Source: Steroidobacteraceae bacterium
GTDB lineage: Bacteria; Pseudomonadota; Gammaproteobacteria; Steroidobacterales; Steroidobacteraceae
DNA: 64,000 bases
Assembly (NCBI GenBank): GCA_019187495.1
Contig: JABAQN010000020.1
Location: forward strand, 47,883 to 111,882
Direction of reading: 5' to 3'
How positions within the stretch are numbered: position 1 is the first letter of the stretch; every line of letters begins with the position of its first letter. Below are positions 26,523 through 35,427 of the stretch, piece by piece. The notes beneath the pieces are model-generated. The model did no database searches. It worked only from the letters and a program-made list of their open reading frames with translations, and was not told the DNA's origin. A program made the translations under genes and the position numbers.

Positions 26523-26609
26523 TTGGCCAAAGGGAAGACCGCCGCCTCCCGCGATTCCTCCACTACCCTCGGCTACGAGGCCCAGCTCTGGCAAATGGCT
26601 GACGCCCTG
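26523..26609 (+). pseudogene. hsdM: N-terminal remnant of a type I restriction methylase (hsdM)
   Basis: From a TTG, the first 29 codons read MAKGKTAASR and go on through STTLGYEAQLWQMADAL, the characteristic start of HsdM, the type I restriction-modification N6-adenine methyltransferase. After codon 29 the similarity stops, where DAAEYKHVVL-type sequence would be expected. The catalytic NPPF region and hsdS and hsdR are absent. The frame stays open to 26801 with unrelated sequence. A deletion has removed almost all of the gene. Confidence 0.72.
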
Positions 26610-26805
26610 TTTGGTCGCAATGTGACCGGAGGTGCCGTGCGGGTCCGAACGATACGCCCCACGGGGGAATTTGGAGGCCGACTGAAGGCCGCGGCCGAGA
26701 GCGGTTCGGGGTATGTACTCGCAGGGAGCATCGAGGGCCCGCATTCCGATGGCGTACGCGCGACGGTCAATCGCCCGCCCCACCTCCAGCTGCTACATTG
26801 ACGCA
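26610..26805. other. Deletion-scar region without recognisable gene
   Basis: Together with the hsdM remnant and the ORF6N 5' side this is the longest gene-poor stretch (26440-26805). I see no conserved protein in any frame, no terminal inverted repeats and no transposase fragment. Only its last bases have an assignable role, as the leuC-type promoter. Confidence 0.5.
26794..26799 (+). promoter_or_regulatory. -10-like element before leuC (leaderless spacing)
   Basis: TACATT ends 6 bases before the GTG at 26806, and no Shine-Dalgarno is present. A transcript starting at the usual distance would begin at or next to the start codon. Confidence 0.45.
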
Positions 26806-28212
26806 GTGGCGAGAACCCTCATCGACAAACTCTGGGACGAGCACCTGGTCGCCGACCTCGGCGGCGGCAGCAGCCTCCTCTACATCGACCGCATCTTCCT
26901 GCACGAACGCACCGGCAGCGTCGCCCTCAAGGAACTGACCGCGGCGGGTCGCCGCGTGCGCAATCCCGAACAGGTGTTCTGCACGATGGATCACATCGTC
27001 GACACCTTTCCGGGGCGCGGCGACGCCACGCGCGTGCCGGGAGGAACCGAATTCATCACGCAGACCCGCGCCGCGGCACGTGCGGCCGGCATCACGCTTT
27101 TCGACATCGGCAGCGACGACCAGGGAATCGTCCACGTGGTTTCGCCCGAGCAGGGCATCGCGCTGCCGGGCGTCAGCCTGGTCTGCCCCGACAGCCACAC
27201 GTGCACGCTGGGCGGCCTCGGCGCACTCGCCTGGGGAATCGGCTCGACGGAAGCCGAGCACGCGCTCGCCACCAAGACGCTGGTGGTACACAAGCCGCGC
27301 AGCATGCGCATCCGGTTCGATGGCCGGCTCGCGCCGGGCGTGACGGCCAAGGACATGATCCTCGCGCTGATCGGCGCCCACACCGCAGCGGGCGGTGTCG
27401 GCTACGCGATCGAATTCGCGGGTGAGGCGGTACGCTCGTTGCCGGTGGAGGCCCGGCTCACGCTCTGCAATATGGGCGTCGAATTCGGCGCGTGGACAGT
27501 CATCATCGCTGCGGATGAAACGACGTTCGAATATGTCCGCGGCCGCCCCTACGCTCCCAGGGGCGAGGCATGGGACAAGGCGATCGCTCACTGGCGCACA
27601 CTGCGCAGCGATGACGGAGCCCTGTTCGACAAAGATCTCACCCTGGACTGCGCCAGCCTTGCGCCACAAGTCACCTGGGGTACGAGCCCGCAGCACGAGA
27701 CCGGCATCGACAGCGTGGTGCCGGACCCGGCCCTGCAGGCCGATGCCAACCGCCGCCAGTCCATGGAGCGGGCACTGGAGTACATGGGCCTGCAGCCCGG
27801 CACGCGCCTGCAGGGCCTGCCCATCCAGGGTGCGTTCATCGGTTCCTGCACCAACAGCCGTCTCTCGGACCTGCGCGCAGCGGCCGCCATCCTCGAGGGC
27901 CGCAAGGTAGCGAGTGGCGTGCGCGCCATCTGCGTCCCCGGCTCGACGCAGGTCAAGCGGGCCGCCGAACATGAAGGTATCGACCGGGTTTTCCGCGAGG
28001 CCGGCTTCGAGTGGCGTGAGTCCGGCTGTTCGATGTGCTTCTACGCCGGGGGCGAGAGCTTCGGGTTCGAGGAACGCGTCGTGTCGAGCACCAACCGCAA
28101 CTTCGAGAACCGCCAGGGTCCACGCACCCGCACTCATCTCGCGAGTCCGGCGACCGTGGCCGCTTCGGCCATCGCCGGGCATCTCGCGGATGTCCGCCCA
28201 CTGATGCGCTGA
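26806..28212 (+). CDS. leuC: 3-isopropylmalate dehydratase large subunit paralogue (LeuC-type)
   Basis: A 468-residue aconitase-superfamily hydro-lyase subunit. The three cluster cysteines are in place: C348 (GSCTNS), C408 and C411 (GCSMC), matching E. coli LeuC spacing. The usual CLAMN stretch after the third Cys is CFYAG here, and VCGDSHTATHG is VCPDSHTCTLG, so the substrate pocket differs. No leuA or leuB is nearby; the neighbours are leuD, a CoA-transferase and an HMG-CoA-lyase-type gene. It may hydrate citraconate, a dimethylmaleate-like acid or isopropylmaleate. The GTG start gives family length; an upstream ATG at 26713 would add unrelated sequence. Confidence 0.85.
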   Translation: MARTLIDKLWDEHLVADLGGGSSLLYIDRIFLHERTGSVALKELTAAGRRVRNPEQVFCTMDHIVDTFPGRGDATRVPGGTEFITQTRAAARAAGITLFDIGSDDQGIVHVVSPEQGIALPGVSLVCPDSHTCTLGGLGALAWGIGSTEAEHALATKTLVVHKPRSMRIRFDGRLAPGVTAKDMILALIGAHTAAGGVGYAIEFAGEAVRSLPVEARLTLCNMGVEFGAWTVIIAADETTFEYVRGRPYAPRGEAWDKAIAHWRTLRSDDGALFDKDLTLDCASLAPQVTWGTSPQHETGIDSVVPDPALQADANRRQSMERALEYMGLQPGTRLQGLPIQGAFIGSCTNSRLSDLRAAAAILEGRKVASGVRAICVPGSTQVKRAAEHEGIDRVFREAGFEWRESGCSMCFYAGGESFGFEERVVSSTNRNFENRQGPRTRTHLASPATVAASAIAGHLADVRPLMR

Positions 28213-28231
28213 GCGTCGCGAGACCGACCGC

Positions 28232-28852
28232 ATGGAGAAATTCACCCGTATCACCGCCGTCGCCGCGCCGCTGCTGCGGATCAACATCGACACTGACGCC
28301 ATCATCCCGAGCCGCGAGATGAAGACCGTGGGCAAGACCGGCCTCGCCGAAGGGTTGTTCGCCAACTGGCGCTACAAGGCGCCTGGCAGCCGCGAAGAGA
28401 ATCCCGACTTCACGCTGAACCGCGAGCCTTACCGGCACGCGCGCATCCTGCTCGCCGGCGCGAACTTCGGTTGTGGCTCGTCACGCGAACACGCGGTCTG
28501 GGCGCTGCACGAGTGGGGCATCCGCGCGATCGTCGCGCCGAGCTTCGGCGCCATCTTCGCCGGCAACTGCGTGCGCAATGGCATCCTGCCGGTGGTACTC
28601 GACCATGCCTTGGTGGAAGACCTGGCGCGACAGGTGGAGGTCGATGCCGCAACGCGACCGCTGACGGTGGATCTGGTCGAGTGCGCGGTCACCGCCCCCG
28701 ACGGCCGGCGCCATGCGTTCGCGATCGACGCCGCGAACCGCGAGATGCTGCTCGAGGGCCTCGACGGCATCGCGCTCACGCTGAAGCGCGATGCCGGGAT
28801 CCTCGCCTTCCAGGCGAATGACCGCCTGCGGCGGCCCTGGATCTACCTGTAG
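28232..28852 (+). CDS. leuD: 3-isopropylmalate dehydratase small subunit paralogue (LeuD-type)
   Basis: A 206-residue swivel-domain subunit that completes the LeuC-type enzyme. It has NIDTDAIIPSREM near the N-terminus and NFGCGSSREHAVWAL (about 77-91), the active-site loop of the family. The segment after DTDAIIP (SREMKTVGKTG) differs from the KQFLxxVxRTG form of classical LeuD, again suggesting a different substrate. It follows leuC after 19 bases and converges on the CoA-transferase gene. Confidence 0.87.
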   Translation: MEKFTRITAVAAPLLRINIDTDAIIPSREMKTVGKTGLAEGLFANWRYKAPGSREENPDFTLNREPYRHARILLAGANFGCGSSREHAVWALHEWGIRAIVAPSFGAIFAGNCVRNGILPVVLDHALVEDLARQVEVDAATRPLTVDLVECAVTAPDGRRHAFAIDAANREMLLEGLDGIALTLKRDAGILAFQANDRLRRPWIYL

Positions 28853-28881
28853 ATCGCGCCGCTGCAGCGGCGGGCAGCTTC

Positions 28882-30084
28882 TCACCCGCCTCCGATGACG
28901 CCGGCACCGATCAGGGCATCGATCTCCGCCGCGCCGTAGCCCGCCTCCGCCAGCACTTCGCGGCTGTGTTGGCCACGCCGCGGAAGATCGCGCCGGATGC
29001 CGAAGCGATGGCCGTCCATCTCGAGCGGCAATGCCGGCAGCCGCGTCTTCTCACCCTTGCGCTCGCCGTCGGTGAGGGTCATTGGCAGGAGTCCCGCGCT
29101 CGCCGCCAGGTGCGGATCCTCGAAGAGCTGCTCGGGACGCGCGATGGGCGCGAAGGGCAGGCCGGTCTTCTCGAGTTTGGCCATCAGCGCCTGTTTGTCG
29201 TATCCGAGAAACGTGGCCTTGATCACGGGCAGGATGCGGTCCTTGTGGGCGACACGTTCGTTGTTGGTATCGAGGCTGCGATCGGCGGCGAGTTCATGCA
29301 GCTCGAAGGCTTCGCAGAGCAGCTTCCACTGCTTGTCGCTCACCACACCGACAAACACCTGCTCGCCGTCGGCCGTGTCGAACACCTGATAGATGGCCCA
29401 GGCCGACACGCGCACGGGCATGGGCGCGGCGGGCTTGCCGGTGACGGCGAACTGCGCCATGTGCTGCCCGACCAGAAATACCGTGCTTTCATAGAGCGAG
29501 GCGACGATGTACTGCCCACGCCCGGTTGCCTCGCGCTGGTACAGCGCGGCAATGACGCCGAGCGCGCCGAACATGCCGCCCTGTACATCGATCACCGACG
29601 TGCCGGCGCGCAGCGGCTTGCCGGGAGGCCCGGTCATGTAGGCGAGGCCGCCCATCATCTGCGCGACTTCATCGAGTGCCGTGCGCTCTTCGTACGGGCC
29701 CTTGAGGAAGCCCTTTTCCGAGCAGTAGACCAGGCGAGGATTGCGCGCGCTCAGCGCTTCGTAGCCAAGGCCCAGGCGATCCATGGTGCCCGGGCGGAAG
29801 TTCTCGATCACGACGTCCGCCGTGTCGGTGAGGCGCAGCACCGCATCCTTGCCCGCGGGCGCCTTCAGATCCACGCAGAAGCTGCGTTTGTTGCGATTGT
29901 ACATGGGGAAGTAACCGGCACCCGAGCCCGGCAGCGTGCGGGTACTGTCACCTTCGACAGGCTCGATCTTGATCACGTCGGCGCCGAGATCCGCGAGCAT
30001 CAGGCCTGCGGCCGGGCCCATCACCATGTGGGTGAATTCGATCACGCGCACACCATCCAGCGGGTGCGTCGGCTTGCCAGGCAT
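28882..30084 (-). CDS. Class III CoA-transferase (CaiB/BaiF family)
   Basis: A 400-residue single-domain CoA-transferase with catalytic D166 (TSVIDVQGG). The later motif reads GRGQYIVAS, where GRGQxVD is usual, so that second conserved Asp is replaced by Val. A GAGGA ribosome site lies 5 bases before the ATG. It is convergent with leuCD and divergent, 106 bases away, from the second HMG-CoA-lyase-type gene. With those genes it could form a hydrate, activate, cleave route for a branched dicarboxylic acid. Confidence 0.9.
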   Translation of the reverse strand: MPGKPTHPLDGVRVIEFTHMVMGPAAGLMLADLGADVIKIEPVEGDSTRTLPGSGAGYFPMYNRNKRSFCVDLKAPAGKDAVLRLTDTADVVIENFRPGTMDRLGLGYEALSARNPRLVYCSEKGFLKGPYEERTALDEVAQMMGGLAYMTGPPGKPLRAGTSVIDVQGGMFGALGVIAALYQREATGRGQYIVASLYESTVFLVGQHMAQFAVTGKPAAPMPVRVSAWAIYQVFDTADGEQVFVGVVSDKQWKLLCEAFELHELAADRSLDTNNERVAHKDRILPVIKATFLGYDKQALMAKLEKTGLPFAPIARPEQLFEDPHLAASAGLLPMTLTDGERKGEKTRLPALPLEMDGHRFGIRRDLPRRGQHSREVLAEAGYGAAEIDALIGAGVIGGG

Positions 30085-30190
30085 GGAAATCCTCAGTTGC
30101 TGTGTTATGGTCCGCGGGCCCTGCGGCAGGCCGCGGGATCAGGGATTATCGCCCACGTCGTCCCTGTGCAGTAGACGAAAATCCGGAGCC

Positions 30191-31153
30191 ATGCAGGAAA
30201 GCCGCGACATAGACGTACTGGTCAGCGAGGTGGGGCCCCGCGACGGTTTGCAGAGCATCAAGCGCATCATGCCGACGGCCGCCAAGAAGGCGTGGATCGC
30301 CGCCGAGGCTGCGGCCGGCGTGCGCGAAATCGAGGTCGGCTCCTTCGTATCCGCGAAACTGCTGCCGCAGATGGCCGATACCGCCGAAGTCGTTTCCTAC
30401 GCGAGGACCATCCCCGGTCTCACGGTGCTCGCGCTCGTGCCGAACTTCCGGGGTGCCGAGAATGCCATCCTGGCTGGCGCCCACAAGATAGCCCTGCCGC
30501 TGTCCGCCAGTGAAACCCACAGCAAGGCCAACCTGCGCAAGACTCACGACGAAGTCTTCGCCGAGGTGCGCCGCATCGCCGCGCACATCCGCGATCTTCC
30601 CGAGGCCGAGCGCCCCGGCTTCGAGGGCAACGTGTCGACCGCCTTCGGCTGCACGCTCGAAGGAGCCGTGCCGGAAGGCAAGGTCGTGGAACTCGCCGGG
30701 CGCCTGATCGAGGCCGGCGTCGACGAAGTCGGGCTTTCGGACACCACCGGCTACGCCAATCCCGCCCAGCTGCGCCGCCTCATCAGGCTCGTGCGCGCGG
30801 AGATCGGCCACGACCGCCTGTCGGGCATCCATCTGCACAACACGCGCGGCCTGGGTCTCGCGAACGCGCTCGCCGCGCTCGATGAAGGCATCACCACGCT
30901 CGACAGCTCGCTCGGCGGCCTCGGCGGCTGCCCCTACGCGCCGGGCGCCAGCGGCAACATCGTCACTGAGGACCTGGTGTTCATGCTCGACGCGATGGGC
31001 CTGCGTACCGGCATCGATCTCGACAAGCTGCTCGCCGTGCGCCGGATCCTCGTCGATGCCCTTCCGGGCGAAGAGGTGTACGGCTTCACGCCGGACGCGG
31101 GCCTGCCGAAGGGCTATGCCGCCGGCGGCTGGGGCGTGCCTACTCGCGTCTGA
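30191..31153 (+). CDS. HMG-CoA-lyase-family enzyme (copy 2)
   Basis: A 320-residue TIM-barrel lyase with D18 (GPRDGLQ), H214 and H216 (HLHNTRG), C247 (GGCPYAPGASGN) and N256, all canonical and closer to classical HMG-CoA lyase than copy 1. It would release acetyl-CoA plus acetoacetate from HMG-CoA, or pyruvate from citramalyl-CoA if it follows the related lyases. The ATG at 30191 starts the homologous region; earlier in-frame codons are noise. It is divergent from the CoA-transferase at 28882-30084. Confidence 0.88.
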   Translation: MQESRDIDVLVSEVGPRDGLQSIKRIMPTAAKKAWIAAEAAAGVREIEVGSFVSAKLLPQMADTAEVVSYARTIPGLTVLALVPNFRGAENAILAGAHKIALPLSASETHSKANLRKTHDEVFAEVRRIAAHIRDLPEAERPGFEGNVSTAFGCTLEGAVPEGKVVELAGRLIEAGVDEVGLSDTTGYANPAQLRRLIRLVRAEIGHDRLSGIHLHNTRGLGLANALAALDEGITTLDSSLGGLGGCPYAPGASGNIVTEDLVFMLDAMGLRTGIDLDKLLAVRRILVDALPGEEVYGFTPDAGLPKGYAAGGWGVPTRV

Positions 31154-31326
31154 GGTCTCGTTTCCGGGACAAGTGGCAGGCCCGCAGGCGCACGGACAGC
31201 GTGCCTGCAGGCCGACCGAACGCCTGGGCACTATGAACTTGCCATGGTACTCGAGCGTGGGGCCGGACAGCGTCGCGGTCGACCGGCATCGCTGCCCGCG
31301 GATAGGTATTCGCCGCAGCAAGGGTC

Positions 31327-31351
31327 TGCCGCTAAGCCATTGCGGCATAAT
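31327..31351 (+). promoter_or_regulatory. Dyad overlapping a CATAAT -10 element
   Basis: TGCCGC and GCGGCA form a perfect 6-bp inverted repeat with a 9-base centre. The right arm runs into CATAAT (31346-31351), a five-of-six -10 match, 25 bases before the ATG of the dihydropyrimidinase-like gene. The layout fits a repressor operator but could be chance. Confidence 0.35.
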
Positions 31352-31376
31352 CGGCCCCTCTCCGCCGGAGCCTCCC

Positions 31377-32921
31377 ATGTCGAATAGCGCGAAGAAATAC
31401 GACCTCCTGATCAGGAACGTGCGCGTCGTGCGCCCCAGGCGCAATGCCGTGCAAGCGATGGACATCGCCGTGAAAGACGGCAAGTTCGCGAAGATCGGCG
31501 CGAACCTGAAGGCGACCGATGCGGCCACGGTGATCGACGGCGGCGGGAAGCTGGCGTTCCCGGGCCTCGTCGATCCGCACATGCACTGCGGCATCTACGG
31601 GCCGCTCGCGGAAGACGCGCTCAGCGAAAGCCGCGCCGCGGCGCAGGGCGGGGTGACATCGAGCCTCAACTACATGCGCACCGGCGGCTACTACATGCAG
31701 AAGGGCGGGCCGTACTCGCAGGTGTACCGCGAAGTGCTCGACATTTCGAAGGACCATTTCTACGTCGACTACGCCTATCACCTCGCGCCGCTCGATCGCA
31801 CGCATATCGGCGAGATCGACATGCTGATCGACCAGTTCGGCGTCACTTCCTTCAAGATCTTCATGTTCTACGGCGGCTACGGCCTGCACGGCGCATCGAG
31901 CTCTCAGCACGAGTTCCTGATGATCGGCAAGGACGAGAAGTACGACATCGCGCACTTCGAGTTCGTGATGCGCGGTGTCGAGCGCGCGATGCGGCGCCAT
32001 CCGGACAAGAAAGACGCCATATCGCTGTCGCTGCATTGCGAGCTCGCCGAGATCCTGGCCGCGTACACGAAGATGGTGGAGCGCGGCGCGAGGAAGACCG
32101 ACCTCGACGCCTGGCTCACCGGGCAGACGCGCGATCCGGAGTGCGCCGATTGCGCGCCGCTCGGCGGGCTGCGGGCGTACAGCGCCGCGCGGCCGCCGCA
32201 CTCGGAAGGGCTCGCGATCACGATTGCGTCGTACCTCGCGAACGAGACGAACTGCGCCAACATCAACCTGCTGCACCTCACCTCGCGCAAGGCGGTCGAG
32301 GCGGCGCTCACGATGGCGAAGGCTTTCCCTCACGTGGACTTCCGCCGCGAAGTCACGATCGCCCACCTGTGCCTCGACTACGACACGAAAGTGGGCGCGC
32401 TCGCCAAGGTCAATCCGCCGATCCGTTCACGCGAGGATGTCGAGTTCCTGTGGCAGGCGCTGCTCGACGGCAAGCTCGACTGGGTGTGCTCCGACCATGC
32501 CTGCTGCAAATACGAGATGAAGCTCGGCAAGCAGGACAAGAACGACATCTTCCAGGCGAAGTCCGGCTTCGGCGGCACCGAGTTCATGCTGCCAGCGCTG
32601 ATCACGGTCGGCAGGCCGCGTGGTCTCAGCTACAACCGCATGGCCGAATTGCTCGCGTGGAACGCCGCCCGGCGCTTCGGCCTGAACGGCAAAGGCGATA
32701 TCGCGCCGGGCTTCGACGCGGATCTCGTGCTCGTCGATCCCGACCGCAGCTTTGTCGCAAGCGGCAAGCTCTCGGAATCGCAGCAGGGCTATTCGGTGTT
32801 CGAAGGGATGGAAATGAGCGCCACGGTGACCGACACTTACCTGCGCGGTCGCCGGATCTGGGGCGACGGCAAGGTGATCGGTGCGCCGCAAGGCCAGTAC
32901 CTCAAGCGCCCGTACGGTTGA
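31377..32921 (+). CDS. Dihydropyrimidinase/hydantoinase-like amidohydrolase
   Basis: A 514-residue cyclic-amidase-superfamily enzyme with a full binuclear metal set: H68 and H70 (DPHMH), K160 (SFKIFMFYGG, the carbamylated Lys position), H220, H300 (LLHLTS) and D373 (CSDHACC). Such enzymes open cyclic ureides such as dihydropyrimidines, hydantoins or allantoin. GGAG is 6 bases before the ATG. The active-site neighbourhood is Cys-rich (SDHACC), which is unusual. A peroxiredoxin and a reductase follow in the same operon, suggesting a redox-linked pathway rather than plain pyrimidine breakdown. Confidence 0.88.
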   Translation: MSNSAKKYDLLIRNVRVVRPRRNAVQAMDIAVKDGKFAKIGANLKATDAATVIDGGGKLAFPGLVDPHMHCGIYGPLAEDALSESRAAAQGGVTSSLNYMRTGGYYMQKGGPYSQVYREVLDISKDHFYVDYAYHLAPLDRTHIGEIDMLIDQFGVTSFKIFMFYGGYGLHGASSSQHEFLMIGKDEKYDIAHFEFVMRGVERAMRRHPDKKDAISLSLHCELAEILAAYTKMVERGARKTDLDAWLTGQTRDPECADCAPLGGLRAYSAARPPHSEGLAITIASYLANETNCANINLLHLTSRKAVEAALTMAKAFPHVDFRREVTIAHLCLDYDTKVGALAKVNPPIRSREDVEFLWQALLDGKLDWVCSDHACCKYEMKLGKQDKNDIFQAKSGFGGTEFMLPALITVGRPRGLSYNRMAELLAWNAARRFGLNGKGDIAPGFDADLVLVDPDRSFVASGKLSESQQGYSVFEGMEMSATVTDTYLRGRRIWGDGKVIGAPQGQYLKRPYG

Positions 32922-32944
32922 TTCCGCATTACCAAGGAGCAGTC

Positions 32945-33427
32945 ATGACCATCAAGGCCGGCGACAGGATGCCTTCGGGCACCTTCAAGACGATGAGCAA
33001 GGACGGCGCGCGCGACCTGACCACCGAGGAGCTGTTCAAGGGCAAGACCGTGGTGCTGTTCTCGGTGCCCGGCGCCTTCACACCCACCTGCGACGCGAAG
33101 CACCTGCCGGGCTTCATACAGCATGCGGCGGAGATCCGCGCGAAAGGGGTCGACACGATCGCGTGCATGGCCGTCAACGATGTCTTCGTGATGAACGCAT
33201 GGGGCAAGGCGTCGAACACCGGCGACAAGGTGCTGATGCTGGCGGACGGCAACGGCGACTATTCACGTGCGCTCGGCCTCGAGATGGACGGCCGCGGCTT
33301 CGGCATGGGGATGCGCGGCCAGCGTTTTGCGCTCGTCGTGAAGGACGGCGTCGCGAAACACGTCTTCATCGAGGCGCCGCGCGAGTTCAGGGTGTCGGCC
33401 GCGGAATACGTGCTCGGCCAACTGTGA
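32945..33427 (+). CDS. Peroxiredoxin, Prx5 type
   Basis: A 160-residue thiol peroxidase with peroxidatic C49 in PGAFTPTCDAKHLPGF, the Prx5/hybrid signature, and a second Cys at C74 (TIACMAVND). There is no C-terminal resolving Cys, so it probably uses glutathione/glutaredoxin or an external thiol. AAGGAG lies 5 bases before the ATG, one of the best ribosome sites here. It lies 23 bases after the amidohydrolase gene and overlaps the reductase gene as GTGA. It likely removes peroxide in the cytoplasm. Confidence 0.93.
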   Translation: MTIKAGDRMPSGTFKTMSKDGARDLTTEELFKGKTVVLFSVPGAFTPTCDAKHLPGFIQHAAEIRAKGVDTIACMAVNDVFVMNAWGKASNTGDKVLMLADGNGDYSRALGLEMDGRGFGMGMRGQRFALVVKDGVAKHVFIEAPREFRVSAAEYVLGQL

Positions 33428-34446
33428 CCGCCGTTTCCGACCGCAACCACCGCATCACCTTCCGGCGCACGCCGCAGGGCCTGCCGGTGCCGGAGGATTT
33501 CGGCGCCGACACCACTGCGATTCCGACGCCTGGACCGGGGCAGTTCCTGTCGCGCACGGTGTACCTGTCGCTCGACCCCTATTATCGCAACGTGATGAAG
33601 GGGAGCCAGATCTACGCCGAGCGGCTGAAGCCGGGCGACGCGATGGTCGGAGAAACCGTGGCGCAGATCGTCGAATCGCGCCACACCGACTATCGTGCCG
33701 GTGAATTCGTGCTGGTGAAGAACGGCTGGCAGGAATTCGCGCTGTCGTCGGGCCAGGGCGTACGCAAACTCGATCCCGCCGTGGCGCCTGTCTCGACCGC
33801 GCTCGGTGTGCTCGGGATGCCGGGGCTGACGGGTTACACCGGGCTCGTCTATCTCGGCGAGCCGAAGCCGGGCGAGACGGTCGTGGTGTCGGCCGCGACC
33901 GGCGCCGTCGGCAGCACGGCGGGGCAGGTCGCGCGCCTCGTGGGCGCGCGCGCGATCGGCATCGCCGGCAGCGATGCGAAATGCGAATTCGCGGTGCGCG
34001 AGCTCGGCTATGACGCCTGCGTGAACTACCGGAAAGGCGACCTGGCGCAGCTGCTGAAGGAAGCCTGCCCGACGGGCATCGATGTCTACTTCGACAATGT
34101 CGGTGGTGACACGCTCGCCGCGGTGCTGCGCAATCTCGCGCTGCGCGCGCGCATCGTGCTCTGCGGCATGATCGAGTCCTACAGCCTCGACAAGCCGCCG
34201 CCGGGGCCCTTCCTCGGCCCGGTCGTCGGCGCGCGGGCGACGATGCGCGGGCTCGTGGTGTATGACCACATGCACCGGATGGACGAACTCGTGCGCGTGG
34301 TCGGTGGCTGGATTCGCGCCGGCAAGTTCCGCTATCGCGAGGACATCACGGAAGGGCTCGCGCAGGCCCCGGCCGCGTTCTGCCGGTTGATGCGCGGGGA
34401 GAATTTCGGCAAGGCGCTCGTGCGGGTGAGCGCCGAGCACCTCTGA
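33424..34446 (+). CDS. Medium-chain NADP-dependent oxidoreductase (CurA/PTGR-like)
   Basis: A 340-residue zinc-free medium-chain dehydrogenase/reductase. It has the nucleotide motif [12 protein letters not shown] (about 159-170), an N-terminal [10 protein letters not shown] segment and a VYFDNVGG strand typical of curcumin/prostaglandin-type enone reductases. It probably reduces an alpha,beta-unsaturated carbonyl with NADPH. The GTG start overlaps the peroxiredoxin stop. It converges on etfA. The substrate is unknown. Confidence 0.9.
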   Translation: MTAVSDRNHRITFRRTPQGLPVPEDFGADTTAIPTPGPGQFLSRTVYLSLDPYYRNVMKGSQIYAERLKPGDAMVGETVAQIVESRHTDYRAGEFVLVKNGWQEFALSSGQGVRKLDPAVAPVSTALGVLGMPGLTGYTGLVYLGEPKPGETVVVSAATGAVGSTAGQVARLVGARAIGIAGSDAKCEFAVRELGYDACVNYRKGDLAQLLKEACPTGIDVYFDNVGGDTLAAVLRNLALRARIVLCGMIESYSLDKPPPGPFLGPVVGARATMRGLVVYDHMHRMDELVRVVGGWIRAGKFRYREDITEGLAQAPAAFCRLMRGENFGKALVRVSAEHL

Positions 34447-34482
34447 GCGTCAGCGCCCGGCGCCTTGCCGGACGCGCGTGTT

Positions 34483-35427
34483 TCAGGCCGTGAGCAGCTT
34501 CTCGAGTTCCGGCACGACCGCGAAGAGATCACCCACGAGGCCCACATCGGCGACTTCGAAGATCGGCGCCTCGGCGTCCTTGTTGATCGCGACGATGGTG
34601 CGCGCGTCCTTGATGCCGGTGAGGTGCTGGATCGCGCCCGAGATGCCGATCGCGATGTAGAGCTCCGGTGCGATGATCTTGCCCGTCTGGCCGACCTGCA
34701 GGTCGCTCGCCGCGTAGCCGGCGTCGACCGCGGCACGCGAGGCACCCACCGCGGCGCCGAGCCGGTCCGCCAAGTCGTAGATCAGCTTGAAATTCTCGGC
34801 GCTGCCGAGCGCGCGGCCACCGGAGACGACGCGCGCGGCGCTCTGCAGGTCCGGCCGGTCGCTCTTCGCCGAGGCGACGCCGACGAAACGCGTGTGGGTC
34901 GGAAGCGCCGCATCGGTGGACACGGCCTCGACCGCCGCCGAGCCGCCGCTGCCGGCGGCCTCGAACGACGCCGTACGGACTGTCGCCACGATCTTCGTGC
35001 CGGCATCGACATCGACCGTGACGATGGCATTACCCGCATAAGTGGGGCGACGGAAGCGCGTCGCGCTGTCGACCGCCATGATGTCGGAGAGCTGCGGCGC
35101 GTCGATCAGCGCGGCCACGCGCGGCATCAGGTCCTTGCCGAAGGTGGTGGAGGGGCCGAAGAGGTGCGAATAGGGGCCCGCGAGCTTCGCGATCTGCGGC
35201 GCGAGCACGGCGGCGAGCGCATGCGCATTCTCGGGCCGATCGACGCGCAGCACCTTGGCGACGCCCGCGAGGCCCGCGGCCTGGGCCGCAACGCCCGCAC
35301 TGTCCGCCGCCAGAACGGCCACGGTGATTTCGGCGCCCGCGATCGCCGCGGCGCAGGTCACGCACTTGGCGGTGCTCGGGTTCAGCTTCGTGCCGTCGTG
35401 TTCGGCGATGACCAGTACTTTGCTCAT
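34483..35427 (-). CDS. etfA: Electron transfer flavoprotein subunit alpha
   Basis: A 314-residue ETF alpha. The C-terminal FAD domain has [18 protein letters not shown] and [21 protein letters not shown], as in classical ETF, which passes electrons from acyl-CoA dehydrogenases to ETF:quinone oxidoreductase. It overlaps the etfB stop by ATGA. Neither an acyl-CoA dehydrogenase nor the quinone oxidoreductase is in this window, so the pair serves dehydrogenases encoded elsewhere. Confidence 0.95.
   Translation of the reverse strand: MSKVLVIAEHDGTKLNPSTAKCVTCAAAIAGAEITVAVLAADSAGVAAQAAGLAGVAKVLRVDRPENAHALAAVLAPQIAKLAGPYSHLFGPSTTFGKDLMPRVAALIDAPQLSDIMAVDSATRFRRPTYAGNAIVTVDVDAGTKIVATVRTASFEAAGSGGSAAVEAVSTDAALPTHTRFVGVASAKSDRPDLQSAARVVSGGRALGSAENFKLIYDLADRLGAAVGASRAAVDAGYAASDLQVGQTGKIIAPELYIAIGISGAIQHLTGIKDARTIVAINKDAEAPIFEVADVGLVGDLFAVVPELEKLLTA

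Noticed and set aside
31154..31376. Imperfect inverted repeat after the second lyase gene (GCAGGC... / GCCTGC near 31176-31213) as a terminator
   Set aside because: The stem needs several bulges and no T-run follows. It may be an artefact of high GC content.
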